64,000 bases of DNA, taken from NCBI RefSeq assembly GCF_009664975.1, contig NZ_WJXB01000005.1, positions 62,001 through 126,000 on the forward strand, read 5' to 3'. Under the pieces are notes generated by a model, which saw only the letters and a list, made by a program, of their open reading frames with translations, made no database searches and was not told the origin of the DNA. Within the stretch, counting starts at the first letter, position 1. Every line of letters begins with the position of its first letter. Shown here in pieces: positions 15,599 through 25,023 of the stretch. Made by a program: the position numbers and the translations under genes. The stretch is from Paenibacillus monticola (GTDB taxonomy: Bacteria; Bacillota; Bacilli; Paenibacillales; Paenibacillaceae).

Positions 15599-16251
15599 TT
15601 AGGGCTCGTAAATCATTTTGCGTGTCATACCCCCATCAATCACTAATTCTGTCCCTGTTACAAAACGATTGTCCGAGGCCGTCAGATAAAGACATGCACG
15701 AGCAATATCCTGCGGTTTACCGACACGTCCTGACGGATGTTGTGTATGGTCAATTTCACGAAGCTCATTATAGTCCCCTGTATCAATCCATCCTGGACTG
15801 ATACTATTAACGGTTATTCCGTCTTTCCCCAAAGTGATTGCCATTGCATGTGTCAGCGCGGAGATGGCCCCCTTAGCTGCATAAGCTTCTGTATTGGGCT
15901 CAGACATCTTTGAACGCGTTGAAGAGAGATTCACCACTGTCCCACCATCCCTATTATTTCGCATTACCTTAGCAGCCTCACGGGTGGCGAGGAAGCAGCT
16001 GCGGACATTCGTACCTTTCAACTGTGAGCCATCAGTGCGATGATTTGTTCTTCCTTGCTGACATCACAAGCGATAAAAGCTACTGATCCACCCTTGTGCA
16101 TAATGTCAGCCGCCACTTGCTTTCCCTGTTCTTCATTTAGCTCTGCAATCACGACATTTGCTCCTTTAACCGCATAGGGTTCGGCAATCGCCTTACCTAT
16201 TCCGCTTCCTGCACCGGTTACAATCACTGTTCTTCGTTTATCCATCATCAT
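15599..16251 (-). pseudogene. Broken SDR-family oxidoreductase
   Basis: Two pieces of one short-chain dehydrogenase. The first (16251-16018, 77 codons) has the cofactor motif TGAGSGIG and stops after EEQIIALMAHS. The second (16021-15599, 140 codons) starts mid-protein at NVRSCFLATREAA. Compared with the family, about 40 residues holding the NNAG motif are missing at the join and the frame changes. The catalytic motif reads YAAK (Tyr-x-x-Lys) instead of Tyr-x-x-x-Lys, one residue short. The C-terminus (PGWIDTGDY, VTGTELVIDGGM) is intact. A normal RBS (GGGAGTGAG) remains. Probably a dead gene. Confidence 0.85.
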
Positions 16252-16365
16252 GAACTCACTCCCAGTTTAAGTTTATACTTCCTAATATTATAAATACCCC
16301 CTTGTTCCACTAACTGGAATCAAGGGGATATTTCAAGCAAAATATTGTAATGCAAATATAGGTCA

Positions 16366-16770
16366 TTAGAGTTGCTCAGCAGAGGAATAATGGGGATGCC
16401 TCTGAAATCCATAATACCGGGTCCCTTGATAAGACAGCATTCCTCGGTCGCCTTCTGCACTCATACCATACTCGTTACCTTCTACTTTGAATTCGACTCG
16501 AGTACCATTATCCACTTCGAACGTCAGATAATAAGTTGTGCTTGTACGGCTTGAACCTCCCTCTTCCTGAAGCTGCTGGTGCTGTACTTCACTGCGTTTA
16601 CTGACTATACGGGCAGGAATAGTTAGCATGGGCGAGCTGTTGTTACGGCTCCACTGAAGCAAGCCCCTGCCAGCAGATACAGCGATAATACCAATCATCA
16701 CAGCAAGAAAGATCGGGAGCACTGTTCCGGAAAAATCAAACATCCATGAAGAATCCGGGCCCATTCCCAT
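16366..16770 (-). CDS. DUF2500 family membrane protein
   Basis: 134 aa from ATG 16770, chosen because GGAGG lies seven bases upstream; the earlier ATG at 16788 lacks one. One N-terminal membrane segment (about residues 14-36) is followed by a soluble part with PARIVSKRSEV, a Ser/Gln-rich loop, YYLTFEVDNGTRVEFKV and GMLSYQGTRYYGF, the DUF2500 pattern. Function unknown for the family. It stands alone, transcribed opposite to nothing close. Confidence 0.8.
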   Translation of the reverse strand: MGMGPDSSWMFDFSGTVLPIFLAVMIGIIAVSAGRGLLQWSRNNSSPMLTIPARIVSKRSEVQHQQLQEEGGSSRTSTTYYLTFEVDNGTRVEFKVEGNEYGMSAEGDRGMLSYQGTRYYGFQRHPHYSSAEQL

Positions 16771-16903
16771 GACTTCCCTCCTTATCACCCTTTATTCAGC
16801 CCAATTTTACATATGGACACTACTGTACATGTATATGCCTCTCTCCGTCCAGACAGCATCGAAAATAAACAATCTAGTGAATATTCAAGGAATTTATAGA
16901 ACG

Positions 16904-16949
16904 CAAAAAGACCACTACGATTTCTTAGGTTCAAGAAAACATGTGGTCT
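16904..16949 (-). terminator. Terminator after the small Cys-rich gene
   Basis: AGACCAC / GTGGTCT stem with an inner TTTCTTG/TAAGAAA part, followed by TTTTTG on the minus strand. Confidence 0.75.
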
Positions 16950-16974
16950 CTAATCATACATTTTAGTAGTCAGA

Positions 16975-17151
16975 TTAAGCATGAACAAGATCAAGTAACT
17001 GTTTGGTTTCATCTTGCTCTGGCATCATACCATTTTCAGCCCAACAAGCTTTACATTGTTCTTCAGTTTCACACAGGTGAGCGTCAGCACAGTTGTAGCA
17101 CAATTGTAGCAAGTTCTTAGTCATATAATCCGTTTCAAAAGTTGTCATCAT
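16975..17151 (-). CDS. Small Cys-rich protein (58 aa), probable metal-binding, anaerobically regulated
   Basis: Starts MMTTFETDYM behind GGGAGAG. Five Cys in a short span: C-Y-N-C, then C-E-T-E-E-Q-C-K-A-C, followed by WAENGMMPEQDE and a C-terminal LLDLVHA. The paired CxxC motifs and one extra Cys suggest a zinc knuckle or similar site. No known name. Upstream lie two Fnr/Rex-like palindromes 33 bp apart, pointing to control by oxygen or NADH state. A clear terminator follows, so it is monocistronic. Confidence 0.75.
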   Translation of the reverse strand: MMTTFETDYMTKNLLQLCYNCADAHLCETEEQCKACWAENGMMPEQDETKQLLDLVHA

Positions 17152-17201
17152 AATCTCTCCCATTCGGATATTAGTTTGTGAAATAATGTACTTGTTCCAT
17201 G

Positions 17202-17250
17202 TGTTAAATATATCACACTAAAATCCATTTGTCATGTGATTTATTTCACA
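17202..17250 (-). promoter_or_regulatory. Two Fnr/Rex-like operator boxes upstream of the Cys-rich gene
   Basis: TGTGA-N6-TCACA is perfect at 17235-17250, and TGTTA-N6-TCACA at 17202-17217 deviates at one position. Their centres are 33 bp apart, three helical turns. A half-site TGTGA is at 17177. A minus-strand TAATAT at 17168-17173 could be the -10 element. Fnr and Rex sites overlap in consensus, so the regulator is not decided. Confidence 0.6.
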
Positions 17251-17293
17251 TTTTTAAAAAAATTTTAAATAAGTTTTTTAGATGTATTTAAAA

Positions 17294-17322
17294 CAAAAAA
17301 AGCCGCCACAAAGGGCAGCTTC
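17294..17322 (-). terminator. Terminator after the Ycf48-like lipoprotein gene
   Basis: AGCTGCC / GGCGGCT stem with loop CTTTGT followed by a T7 run on the minus strand, 14 bases after the stop. Confidence 0.85.
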
Positions 17323-17335
17323 TTCTTATTGCCTT

Positions 17336-18625
17336 TCACATCACTTTCCAGCTGAGCCCACCATTCGTGGTTTGCAGCAGTATGGACCGTCTATCCTCTT
17401 TCTTCTCAATCAAAAGCCAGCCCACCTTAGCAGAGAAAAATTGCAGCTTCACAATTTCCGGATATTCGAGTAACTTGGACTGCAGAACACTGCTGGCTGG
17501 GAGTGCCTTCCAAATTAGCCCCTGGTTAGTTGTGTAGTAAAGTGTACTCCCATCCAAGGTCCAACCGGTCTCGGAATTCAGGAACGTTGGAGCAATATGG
17601 CGATTGATGCCTGTCCGGCTAGTAAGATTAAAGGATCTGAATTGCCAATTCTCTCCCCCATCCGCCGTAAAATAACCATGATACCTAATGCTGTTATCCT
17701 TATCCTTTTGACAGCCCACAGCCATCCAGCCTGTAACCTTGCCACCATCGAAGAATTCAGGCTTGCCGGTGATGACTCTATCACAGCTCTCGAATCGTTC
17801 ATTCACCAAAAAGGCAGGGCCTAAACGCCAGGTCACACCACCGTCTTTCGTCAGATAGACCTTGGGCAGAGCACCAGTCTGCAGCGATACAAAGCCATGG
17901 GTACTATCCTTGAACACCATTCCAGTAGTAACTCCCGCCATGGGAATCGCTTTGTTCTGGAGGTTTGGATTATATTGTTCGTTCTGCATAACCGCTTTCC
18001 AGGTCGCTCCACCGTCAATGGTTGAATAGAGCGCTTTACTCTCTTTAGTAGAAGAAGAATCCCAAGAAGTCATTAACCATCCATGTGTTGGTGAAAGAAA
18101 ATATATGGAAGAGATCGTATTCGCGTCTGCTAATGAGGATATTTTCCAGCTTTGTCCCCCATCTTTGGTGCGTAGCACAATCGTCTCCGTCAACCCGAAG
18201 GAACTGCGTATAATCCACCCATTGCTGGGGTCTGTGAAAAAGATTTCTTTTCCATACACAGGATTTGAAAGAAACTGCACGTTAGCAGCCGGAGAAATAT
18301 TAGTCCAGGTCTTCCCGTTATTCCGGGTCATGTACATGCGAAGCTCATTTTTCGTTACTCCCCAAGCTAGTCCTTCGGATGCGCTCAGAAGCTGAAAATC
18401 TGTAAGTCGGGTCTGAATTTGGTATTTCGTTACGTTATTGCTGTCCACATTCTTGGCATCCGGAGTAATTACCGTAATCGTCTGCCCCACCTCCGGAGCT
18501 TCAGTTGGCTGTGGCGGCTGAGAAGGCTCCGGTGGAGGAGAGGAACAAGCCGAGAGTATCAGTGTGGTTAAGAGTACCATAAAAAGAATTCTCAGAGCCT
18601 TCCAGCCTATAGTTGCGGTTGACAA
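17336..18625 (-). CDS. Ycf48-like beta-propeller lipoprotein
   Basis: 429 aa. TTG start at 18625 with GGAGAGAGAACA upstream. Signal peptide with lipobox LSAC, lipid Cys27, then a Pro-rich linker (PPPEPSQPPQPTE). The rest is built of repeats with the form GGxSWK / GATWK / GKTWT, alternating with x-GWxx segments, typical of Ycf48/BNR-type seven-bladed propellers. In photosynthetic organisms Ycf48 helps assemble photosystem II, but in Firmicutes such lipoproteins have no known role. It is followed closely upstream by the amino-acid permease gene (36 bases), so the two may be co-transcribed. Confidence 0.82.
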   Translation of the reverse strand: MSTATIGWKALRILFMVLLTTLILSACSSPPPEPSQPPQPTEAPEVGQTITVITPDAKNVDSNNVTKYQIQTRLTDFQLLSASEGLAWGVTKNELRMYMTRNNGKTWTNISPAANVQFLSNPVYGKEIFFTDPSNGWIIRSSFGLTETIVLRTKDGGQSWKISSLADANTISSIYFLSPTHGWLMTSWDSSSTKESKALYSTIDGGATWKAVMQNEQYNPNLQNKAIPMAGVTTGMVFKDSTHGFVSLQTGALPKVYLTKDGGVTWRLGPAFLVNERFESCDRVITGKPEFFDGGKVTGWMAVGCQKDKDNSIRYHGYFTADGGENWQFRSFNLTSRTGINRHIAPTFLNSETGWTLDGSTLYYTTNQGLIWKALPASSVLQSKLLEYPEIVKLQFFSAKVGWLLIEKKEDRRSILLQTTNGGLSWKVM

Positions 18626-18661
18626 TGTTCTCTCTCCTCTCCCGTCTATAATTGTTGATTC

Positions 18662-20047
18662 TTATTTGTTCTTATTCAGCTTACTGCTGCGATAACCATA
18701 AAGTGCATAGATCAGGAGTCCGATGAACAGCCAGATAAAGAATCCCGTCCAAGTTTCACTTCCCAGATTATACATCAAATACCCGCAAGCCGCCGCACTA
18801 AGCAATGGGATAAAGGGAACCCAAGGTACAGTGAAACCTCTTTTTAAGTTCGGATGCGTATATCGCAGGGCTATAATCCCCAAGGATACTACTAAAAAGG
18901 CAAACAAAGTGCCTATGCTAGTGAGATTCGCCAGCCGATCCAGAGGCACAAATCCGGTCAATAGCGCAATAATCCCCCCTACCATCCATGTACTTCGAAC
19001 TGGGGTATGGGTCTTAGCGCTTATCTTAGATAAGGCTTGCGGCAACAGTCCATCCCGTGAGATCGCAAATAGTAGACGGGACTGTCCGAATAGCAAGACC
19101 AGTAAAACCGTAGTCATTCCGGCAATTGCACCAACTGAGATAAGGCCAGCGATCATATTCTGATCTACATAGCGGAGAGCAAATGATACGGGATCACTTA
19201 CATTTAAAAATTGATAAGGAACAATACCAGTCAATACGAGCGATACAGCAATGTACAGCACCGTACAAATCGCAAGTGAAGAGATAATCCCAATCGGCAG
19301 GTCGCGCTGAGGCCTCTTCACCTCTTCAGCAGCAGTAGAGATGGCATCAAAGCCTATATAGGCAAAAAATACGGTAGCCGCCCCGTTAACAACACCATGG
19401 AAACCAAAGGGCATAAAAGGTGTCCAGTTCTCCGGTTTAACATAGAAAACACCTGTGATGATAAATAGTAAGACCACAGACAGCTTGATAACAACCATAA
19501 TCGCATTAAATCGGGCCGTTTCTTTGATTCCCCGGGTCAGTAAGTAGGAAATAAGTAAAATTATAATTACTGCAGGCAAATTAATGAAAGTGCCTTTGTC
19601 CGCATTATACGCCCCGGACAGCGCTGTGGGCAAATGAACGCCAAAGCCGTCCAGCAGGCCTTGGAAATAACCGGACCATCCACTGCTTACTGCAGCAGCC
19701 GCAACTCCATATTCCAGCACCAGGTCCCAGCCGAGTATCCAGGCCAAGAGTTCGCCGAAGGCCACATAGCTATAAGCATACGCACTGCCGGATACTGGAA
19801 GTGTAGAGGCGAACTCAGAATAACAAAGCGCCGAGAGCACACAGGCAAAACCAGCCAAAACAAATGAAAGAACAAGCCCTGGTCCGGCATGCTCTGCAGC
19901 TGCAACTCCTGTCATTACAAAAATTCCGGTGCCGATAATGGCACCAACACCTAGTGTCGTTAGATCAAATGCACCTAGTGTTTTGCTAAGATTGTTTGCT
20001 TCAGTGCTTATAGGGGCACTGAGCGGTTTTTTGCGAAATAAATCCAT
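18662..20047 (-). CDS. APC-family amino-acid permease (YfnA / cationic amino-acid transporter type)
   Basis: 461 aa with about 12 membrane segments. The first has GVGAIIGTGIFVMTG, the substrate-binding break typical of APC carriers, and ELLAWILGWDLVLEYG and FFAYIGFDAISTAAEEVKRP match the YfnA/CAT branch. The substrate is probably a neutral or cationic amino acid taken up with H+. The start ATG at 20047 follows GGAGAGAATTAAAGC. The leader carries an AAGGGA...TCCCTT hairpin at 20091-20130 without a T tract. Confidence 0.87.
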   Translation of the reverse strand: MDLFRKKPLSAPISTEANNLSKTLGAFDLTTLGVGAIIGTGIFVMTGVAAAEHAGPGLVLSFVLAGFACVLSALCYSEFASTLPVSGSAYAYSYVAFGELLAWILGWDLVLEYGVAAAAVSSGWSGYFQGLLDGFGVHLPTALSGAYNADKGTFINLPAVIIILLISYLLTRGIKETARFNAIMVVIKLSVVLLFIITGVFYVKPENWTPFMPFGFHGVVNGAATVFFAYIGFDAISTAAEEVKRPQRDLPIGIISSLAICTVLYIAVSLVLTGIVPYQFLNVSDPVSFALRYVDQNMIAGLISVGAIAGMTTVLLVLLFGQSRLLFAISRDGLLPQALSKISAKTHTPVRSTWMVGGIIALLTGFVPLDRLANLTSIGTLFAFLVVSLGIIALRYTHPNLKRGFTVPWVPFIPLLSAAACGYLMYNLGSETWTGFFIWLFIGLLIYALYGYRSSKLNKNK

Positions 20048-20434
20048 GCTTTAATTCTCTCCTGTCAAAGTTATGTATTGCTATCTGTTAAAGGGATGTT
20101 GTTAATGCTGGCAGCAACATTAGCTCCCTTCTGAACACGTAGGCTTCACAAACAATCCAGCGGTATCTATCCATATTCATAATTTGCTCCAGAAATTTGA
20201 ATATCATAAACAGGATAAGCGAAGACTTAACTATTATGGATATTCACAGTGATGCCTTCTAACCAAGAAAGTACCGGATAGGCTAACATCTTACATTACC
20301 TTTCTGAAATATAGTTCGCTTAGTCTGTTTCGGGGTAATGGATTAAAAGGACTCCGCATGAAAACACTAAGGATAGCAACTAAGATGGATAAGATTGGTT
20401 ACCAAAAATTCGAAATTTAGAGGAGATATTACTT
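20048..20434. other. Divergent intergenic region between permease gene and ldh
   Basis: 387 bases. On the minus side a hairpin (AAGGGA / TCCCTT with inner TAATG / CATTA) lies at 20091-20130. On the plus side the ldh ribosome binding site AGAGGAGATATT is at the end. I looked for Rex boxes, a T-box and a lysine riboswitch and see none. Confidence 0.5.
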
Positions 20435-21361
20435 ATGGCCCCCTCATTCAAGCCTAACCGCGTCGTAGTAATCGGTACTGGTGCAGTCGGTGCAACTACA
20501 GCTTATACTCTGTTATTGCGCAAACGCATGCCTGAGTTAGTGTTAATAGACGTCAACCATCAGAAGGCGCTGGGAGAAGCGCTGGATATGAACCATGGCA
20601 TGCCTTTTGTTGGTGGAGTAAAGCTATGGGCAGGTAGCTATGAAGATTGCCGGGATGCTGATATTATTATCGTCACCGCTGGCGCCTCCCAGAAGCCTGG
20701 TGAAACCCGGATTGATCTACTGAAGAAGAATATTTCGATCTTTGAAGATATCATTCAGAAAATAACCAAATATAATCATCATGCCATTCTGCTGATTGCA
20801 ACGAATCCAGTTGATATTTTGTCCTATGCTACCTTAAAAATAAGCGGCTTCGACCGCAGACGCGTCATCGGTTCCGGTACGGTGCTGGATAGTGCCCGCT
20901 TCCGATACTTGATTGGACTTCATAAGGAAATTGACCCGCGCAGCATTCACGGACAAATTATCGGCGAGCATGGTGATTCGGAATTGCCGGTCTGGAGCCT
21001 GGCTAACGTGGCCGGGATTGACCTTGGCTTTGATGAAGCGGAGCGCAATGATATTTTTGAAGATACCAAGAAGGCCGCTTATGAAATTATCGATGCCAAG
21101 GGTTCTACCTCTTATGCAATTGCGCTGGCCCTGGATCGAATCGTTGTTGCAATATTGAACAATGAAGGGGCTGTCCTAAACGTTTCCACATTATTAAATA
21201 ACTATAATGGAGTTTCAGATGTCTTTCTTGGTGCACCCTGCGTGGTAGATCGCTCCGGTGTACGCGAGGTGCTAGATCTGCCACTCAGTAAGGATGAGCA
21301 AGCACTGTTCCAGCAATCCGCGGAGAAACTAAAGGAGCAGATAGCCACGCTAGAATTGTAA
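20435..21361 (+). CDS. ldh: L-lactate dehydrogenase
   Basis: 308 aa. Reduces pyruvate to lactate with NADH. Rossmann motif IGTGAVG at residues 13-19, active-site loop with QKPGETR (Arg92), Arg155 in DSARFR, and catalytic His179 in GEHGDSE. Length is normal (about 310-320). No malate-dehydrogenase features in the substrate loop. The start ATG at 20435 follows AGAGGAGATATTACTT. Transcribed alone and ended by a hairpin at 21373-21420. Confidence 0.93.
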   Translation: MAPSFKPNRVVVIGTGAVGATTAYTLLLRKRMPELVLIDVNHQKALGEALDMNHGMPFVGGVKLWAGSYEDCRDADIIIVTAGASQKPGETRIDLLKKNISIFEDIIQKITKYNHHAILLIATNPVDILSYATLKISGFDRRRVIGSGTVLDSARFRYLIGLHKEIDPRSIHGQIIGEHGDSELPVWSLANVAGIDLGFDEAERNDIFEDTKKAAYEIIDAKGSTSYAIALALDRIVVAILNNEGAVLNVSTLLNNYNGVSDVFLGAPCVVDRSGVREVLDLPLSKDEQALFQQSAEKLKEQIATLEL

Positions 21362-21372
21362 TACCATTTCTC

Positions 21373-21420
21373 GAAGAAACGGGTGCCGTCCATTCAGGAC
21401 AGCGTAGCCGTTTCTTCTTG
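21373..21420 (+). terminator. Terminator after ldh
   Basis: GAAGAAACGG / CCGTTTCTTC 10-bp stem with a 25-nt interior that can fold further (CTGTCC-like arms), followed by a weak T run. Confidence 0.6.
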
Positions 21421-21434
21421 CTGGACAGCAGACC

Positions 21435-21467
21435 AAAAAAACCGCCCTTCAGGTAGAATGGAGGGCT
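21435..21467 (-). terminator. Terminator downstream of the recombinase gene
   Basis: GCCCTC / GAAGGGC stem followed by GGTTTTTTT on the minus strand, about 130 bases past the recombinase stop. Confidence 0.65.
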
Positions 21468-21599
21468 ACCACCATTACGAAAAGGCCGGGTTTCCTTAAC
21501 ATAAATATAACATGGATCAACTTACCCTGCCAATGGATTTGATTTCTAAAAAAGTAGTCTTAGTCAGTATCCTCTTCGGAACTGAATTTCAAACTACAA

Positions 21600-22526
21600 T
21601 TAATGCTGTAAGGTATTCTCCGGTATACGAATTTGCAGCCTCGACATAGCCTCTTCTTTCTCCCTACTCGTGATATGAGTGTATACCGTGGTAGTCTGAA
21701 TTGAAGAATGTCCCAGCAACTCCTGTACCGTGCGCAGATCCGCTCCTTTGCGCAGCAGCATCGTGGCAAATGAATGGCGCAGCTTATGGCTGGAGTAGGG
21801 ACGCCGATGAGCAACAGGCACTTGCGCTTGGAAGCGCTCAAAGGTCTGCGCAGCAATCTGCTGAATCCCGCGAATAGAGAGTCGGCGCCCTTTTTGTGAA
21901 ATGAACATCGCTTCTTCTTTACTACGCCAGGGGTCCAGACGTTCTTCCAAGGCCTGATCCAGAAAAGGAGCAACGTCCTCCGGTACCGGAACATTCCGCC
22001 ATTTACGCCCCTTCCCGAACACGCGAAGCGAACGTCTTTCAACATTATAATCATTCATATTCAGCGTATGAACTTCACCAACCCTTAGCCCCATGTAGGA
22101 CATGAGTAAAAAGACTGCCAAATTCCGGCCTTTATATTTCCCCTCAACAGCAGACAAAAACCGCTGCAGGTCATTCTCATCCAAATAGACTGGCTCACGA
22201 TTTTTATCTGTTTTGGATTTCTTGATCCCAGCTGCTGGATTAACGGAGTACAGTTCAAGCTCAATCAACGCCTTGAAAAAACAGGTGACCGAAGCATGCT
22301 TCCGGTTCCGAGTTGCATCGCTTACCCCGCTTTCACGGACTGAGGTCAGGTATGAAACGACATGCAGCTTTTTGACTATCTCCAGCTTTTTGCCGCCCAG
22401 ACTAGCCAGAAACTGTCTGACATCAGCGAGATAGGATTTCTGCGTATACGGGGTGTAGCCGGCATCCTTCATCCAGATTAGAAAGGCCTCACGCTCTTCC
22501 TCGTAGTCTTCCATCCAGTCATTCAC
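21600..22526 (-). CDS. Tyrosine recombinase (XerC/D-like integrase family)
   Basis: 308 aa with the full catalytic set: Arg148 (GLRVGEV), Lys172 (FGKGRK), His247 and Arg250 (HKLRHSFAT), His273 (LLGHSS) and nucleophile Tyr282 (TTTVYTHI). N-terminal SAM-like core-binding domain covers residues 10-95. Length and form are like XerC/XerD and RipX, but it is not a close match to either, and no phage or transposon gene lies beside it. It starts at ATG 22526 ([10 protein letters not shown]). Role: site-specific DNA strand exchange; the target site is unknown. A second recombinase, XerS, is at 44238. Confidence 0.85.
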   Translation of the reverse strand: MNDWMEDYEEEREAFLIWMKDAGYTPYTQKSYLADVRQFLASLGGKKLEIVKKLHVVSYLTSVRESGVSDATRNRKHASVTCFFKALIELELYSVNPAAGIKKSKTDKNREPVYLDENDLQRFLSAVEGKYKGRNLAVFLLMSYMGLRVGEVHTLNMNDYNVERRSLRVFGKGRKWRNVPVPEDVAPFLDQALEERLDPWRSKEEAMFISQKGRRLSIRGIQQIAAQTFERFQAQVPVAHRRPYSSHKLRHSFATMLLRKGADLRTVQELLGHSSIQTTTVYTHITSREKEEAMSRLQIRIPENTLQH

Positions 22527-22603
22527 GGCTTTGGCCTCCCCTTGGTTTTCGACAACCTATTGTATCATAGATTAGCTTTGAAAACTCAACCCAATCAGCT
22601 TGT

Positions 22604-23515
22604 TCAGCAGATCGTCGGTTCTTTCCTCCACTCTACTGCATGCTTTTGTACTGTAAGTAAAAATTCAGAAAGCGCTGGAGACATCCACTTCTTATGATGA
22701 TAAGCTACTTGCGTGGCGACCCGCTGTGATTCATCATTCCAGTTCAATTTAACCAGCTTGCCTTCGGATAGTTCATTTCTAACGGTGACAAGTGGTAGGA
22801 ATGAGATACCGAGCCCAGCCATCACACATTGCTTAATCGCCTCAATACTCCAGAATTCCAGCTTAGGGTCTGGAAACACACCATGATGATTTAGATGCCG
22901 TTCGAATAAGATGCGATAGGAACAACCAGTCTCCGTATGCAAGATGGTTTCACCTTTGAGATGATGCGGTTCGACCTGTATAAGGTTATGCAGTGGATGT
23001 AGGAGCGGTGCTACCAGGGCCATTTCCTCGTGAATGAGTGTTTCTATATGAATATCCTTGAATTCTGTCTCCGGCTGTAATAATAACACCAGATCCAGTT
23101 CACCAGAACGAATGAAATCGGTTAGTTCCCAGCAAGCGCCTGGCTTGAGGATGATCTGCACCTGCGGATAACGCCCGCGGAATTCTTTAATAATCCCCGG
23201 CAAGCGAAAAGCGGCTAGAGATTCAGGTGCTCCAATTCGCAGCGTTCCGGACAGCTCACTGTCAAAGCGTAGAGCATCCTGTGCCAAAGCATGCATCTTG
23301 GAAATTTCCTGGGCATAGGGCAGCAGTCGCCGCCCGGCATCGGTAAGTGTGATTTTTTTGCTGATCCGGTCAAATAAAGGCTGGCCCAACTCTGCCTCCA
23401 AAGCTTGAATCTGTGCGGTTATACTTGACTGGGCATAGTCTAACTTCTGCGCAGCACGCGTGAAGCTGCCTACTTCAACTACCACTAAAAAGGTGAATAA
23501 ATGTCGTGATTCCAT
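22604..23515 (-). CDS. LysR-family transcriptional regulator
   Basis: 303 aa from ATG 23515, chosen for AGGAGG five bases upstream. Winged HTH at residues 2-62 (TFLVVVEVGSFTRAAQKL and SSITAQIQALEAELGQPLF) and an effector-binding domain from 90 to 295. It is divergently transcribed from a YjeH-like amino-acid exporter gene, 127 bases apart, the usual arrangement of a LysR regulator and its target. The inducer is probably the exported amino acid, by analogy only. Confidence 0.9.
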   Translation of the reverse strand: MESRHLFTFLVVVEVGSFTRAAQKLDYAQSSITAQIQALEAELGQPLFDRISKKITLTDAGRRLLPYAQEISKMHALAQDALRFDSELSGTLRIGAPESLAAFRLPGIIKEFRGRYPQVQIILKPGACWELTDFIRSGELDLVLLLQPETEFKDIHIETLIHEEMALVAPLLHPLHNLIQVEPHHLKGETILHTETGCSYRILFERHLNHHGVFPDPKLEFWSIEAIKQCVMAGLGISFLPLVTVRNELSEGKLVKLNWNDESQRVATQVAYHHKKWMSPALSEFLLTVQKHAVEWRKEPTIC

Positions 23516-23642
23516 AAGATCCTCCTGACGATACGCTACCATCGGAAATTTGAATGGATGCGATTCGATAATTCCGTTTTTCCAATGGGTCTATTATCTG
23601 TTAATCTATAATAAAACACAAGGAAAGTTGGTTTACATATAT

Positions 23643-24956
23643 ATGAAGGAAACAAATGCGCTACAGAGAAATATTGGTCTGCCACAGGCCATTGCACTCT
23701 ACATCGGGGCTGTGCTCGGATCGGGGGTGCTGATCGTGCCCGGTCTGGCTGCCGAAATGGCTGGCCCTGCTTCGCTGCTGGCTTGGGGCTTCATGACGCT
23801 GCTGATCCTGCCGATGGCCTTATCGATGGGGCTGCTATCCGCCAAGTTTCCGAATGCCGGAGGAGTTTCGCATTTCGTTACCCTCGCTTTTGGTCCAAGA
23901 GCTGGAGCTTTAGTAGGCTGGTTCTTTCTGATGTCCGTTCCTATTGGTGGCCCCGTGGCTGCACTGACCGGAGCAGGTTATATGACAGCCGCCATGGGCT
24001 GGGGCGATGGTGCAAGAATTGCCATAGCTGCTGCTATGCTGGCTATTGGACTCCTCACGAACTGGATCGGAATGCAGGTCGCTGGCAAAGTACAGATTGC
24101 CGTTGTTATCGCGATCGTTGCCGTGCTGGTCTTCTCGTTTGCCGCAGCCCTTCCTCGGATGGAGGTTCAACACTTCACCCCTTTCGCACCTCACGGCTGG
24201 ATGAGTGTCGGTCGGGCAGCGGCGATTCTGTTCTGGTGTTTTATTGGCTGGGAAGCGGTCTCTCACCTCTCTGAAGAGTTCAAAGACCCGCAGCGCGCAG
24301 CGGTAACAGGCGTCACCGTTGCAGCCATCATTGTGGGCATACTGTATTTCTTATCTGCTCTGGCTACAGTAGGAACGCAAAGCTATCTGAAGGGCGGATC
24401 TAGCACTTCGCTCGTCTGGATTATCAGCCAACCACTCGGAGCCTGGGGCGGATTCATTGCCGGAGTTACTGGGCTCTTTATCTGTACAGCCACCATTATT
24501 GCCTATACGGGCGCTGCTTCACGTGTCGCTTTTGCCTTAGCCCGTCAAGAATATGCACCGAAATGGATGGGCAAACTGTCCAAGCGCTATCATACACCAA
24601 CAGGTGCAATCGGATTTCTGCTAGTATGTTTTGTAAGTGTACTTTTCCTCTATGGAAGCGGCCTTCTCTCCATCACCACCTTGATCCAGTTCCCTAACGC
24701 TACATTCATTCTTACCTATATGGGCGGTTGTGCAGCTGGTATCCGATTATTAAAAGATAGTCGTTTAGGCGTAACGATCAGTTGGATTTCTTTTCTGGCG
24801 ACAGCAGCCGTGTTTCCTTTTACTGGCTGGGCGATTGGTTATCCGCTGCTCATCACCATATTATTTATATTGATCGTCTACTTCAAAAACAAACAAAGGA
24901 GCTCCGGACAAGAGGTTCAGATAATTGGAATAAATGAGGTGAAACGAAAAGCATAA
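23643..24956 (+). CDS. APC-family transporter of the YjeH (amino-acid exporter) type
   Basis: 437 aa from ATG 23643 (MKETNALQRNIGL) behind AAGGAAAG; an upstream in-frame ATG at 23550 would overlap the LysR promoter. About 12 membrane segments. The order LGSGVLIVPGLAAEMAGPASLLAW, then FPNAGGVSHFV, then FFLMSVPIGGPVA follows E. coli YjeH, an exporter of Met and branched-chain amino acids. Other APC members are possible. A strong hairpin terminator follows at 24970-25009. Probably controlled by the divergent LysR protein. Confidence 0.82.
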   Translation: MKETNALQRNIGLPQAIALYIGAVLGSGVLIVPGLAAEMAGPASLLAWGFMTLLILPMALSMGLLSAKFPNAGGVSHFVTLAFGPRAGALVGWFFLMSVPIGGPVAALTGAGYMTAAMGWGDGARIAIAAAMLAIGLLTNWIGMQVAGKVQIAVVIAIVAVLVFSFAAALPRMEVQHFTPFAPHGWMSVGRAAAILFWCFIGWEAVSHLSEEFKDPQRAAVTGVTVAAIIVGILYFLSALATVGTQSYLKGGSSTSLVWIISQPLGAWGGFIAGVTGLFICTATIIAYTGAASRVAFALARQEYAPKWMGKLSKRYHTPTGAIGFLLVCFVSVLFLYGSGLLSITTLIQFPNATFILTYMGGCAAGIRLLKDSRLGVTISWISFLATAAVFPFTGWAIGYPLLITILFILIVYFKNKQRSSGQEVQIIGINEVKRKA

Positions 24957-24969
24957 TAAACCCAAATAA

Positions 24970-25009
24970 CCGCAGTAGACTCTTTTTTAAAGAGCTACTG
25001 CGGTTTTTG
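24970..25009 (+). terminator. Terminator after the YjeH-like gene
   Basis: CCGCAGTAG / CTACTGCGG with inner CTCTTT / AAAGAG and TTTTT tail. Lies between convergent genes and may also stop thyX transcripts. Confidence 0.9.
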
Positions 25010-25023
25010 CATAATGTTTGCAA

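Noticed and set aside
20048-20434. Lysine riboswitch or T-box before the APC permease, Rex box before ldh
   Set aside because: None of the conserved blocks of these elements is present; only a simple hairpin is seen.
21600-22526. Recombinase as sign of a prophage or integrative element
   Set aside because: No phage, conjugation or attachment-site features surround it; neighbours are ordinary chromosomal genes.
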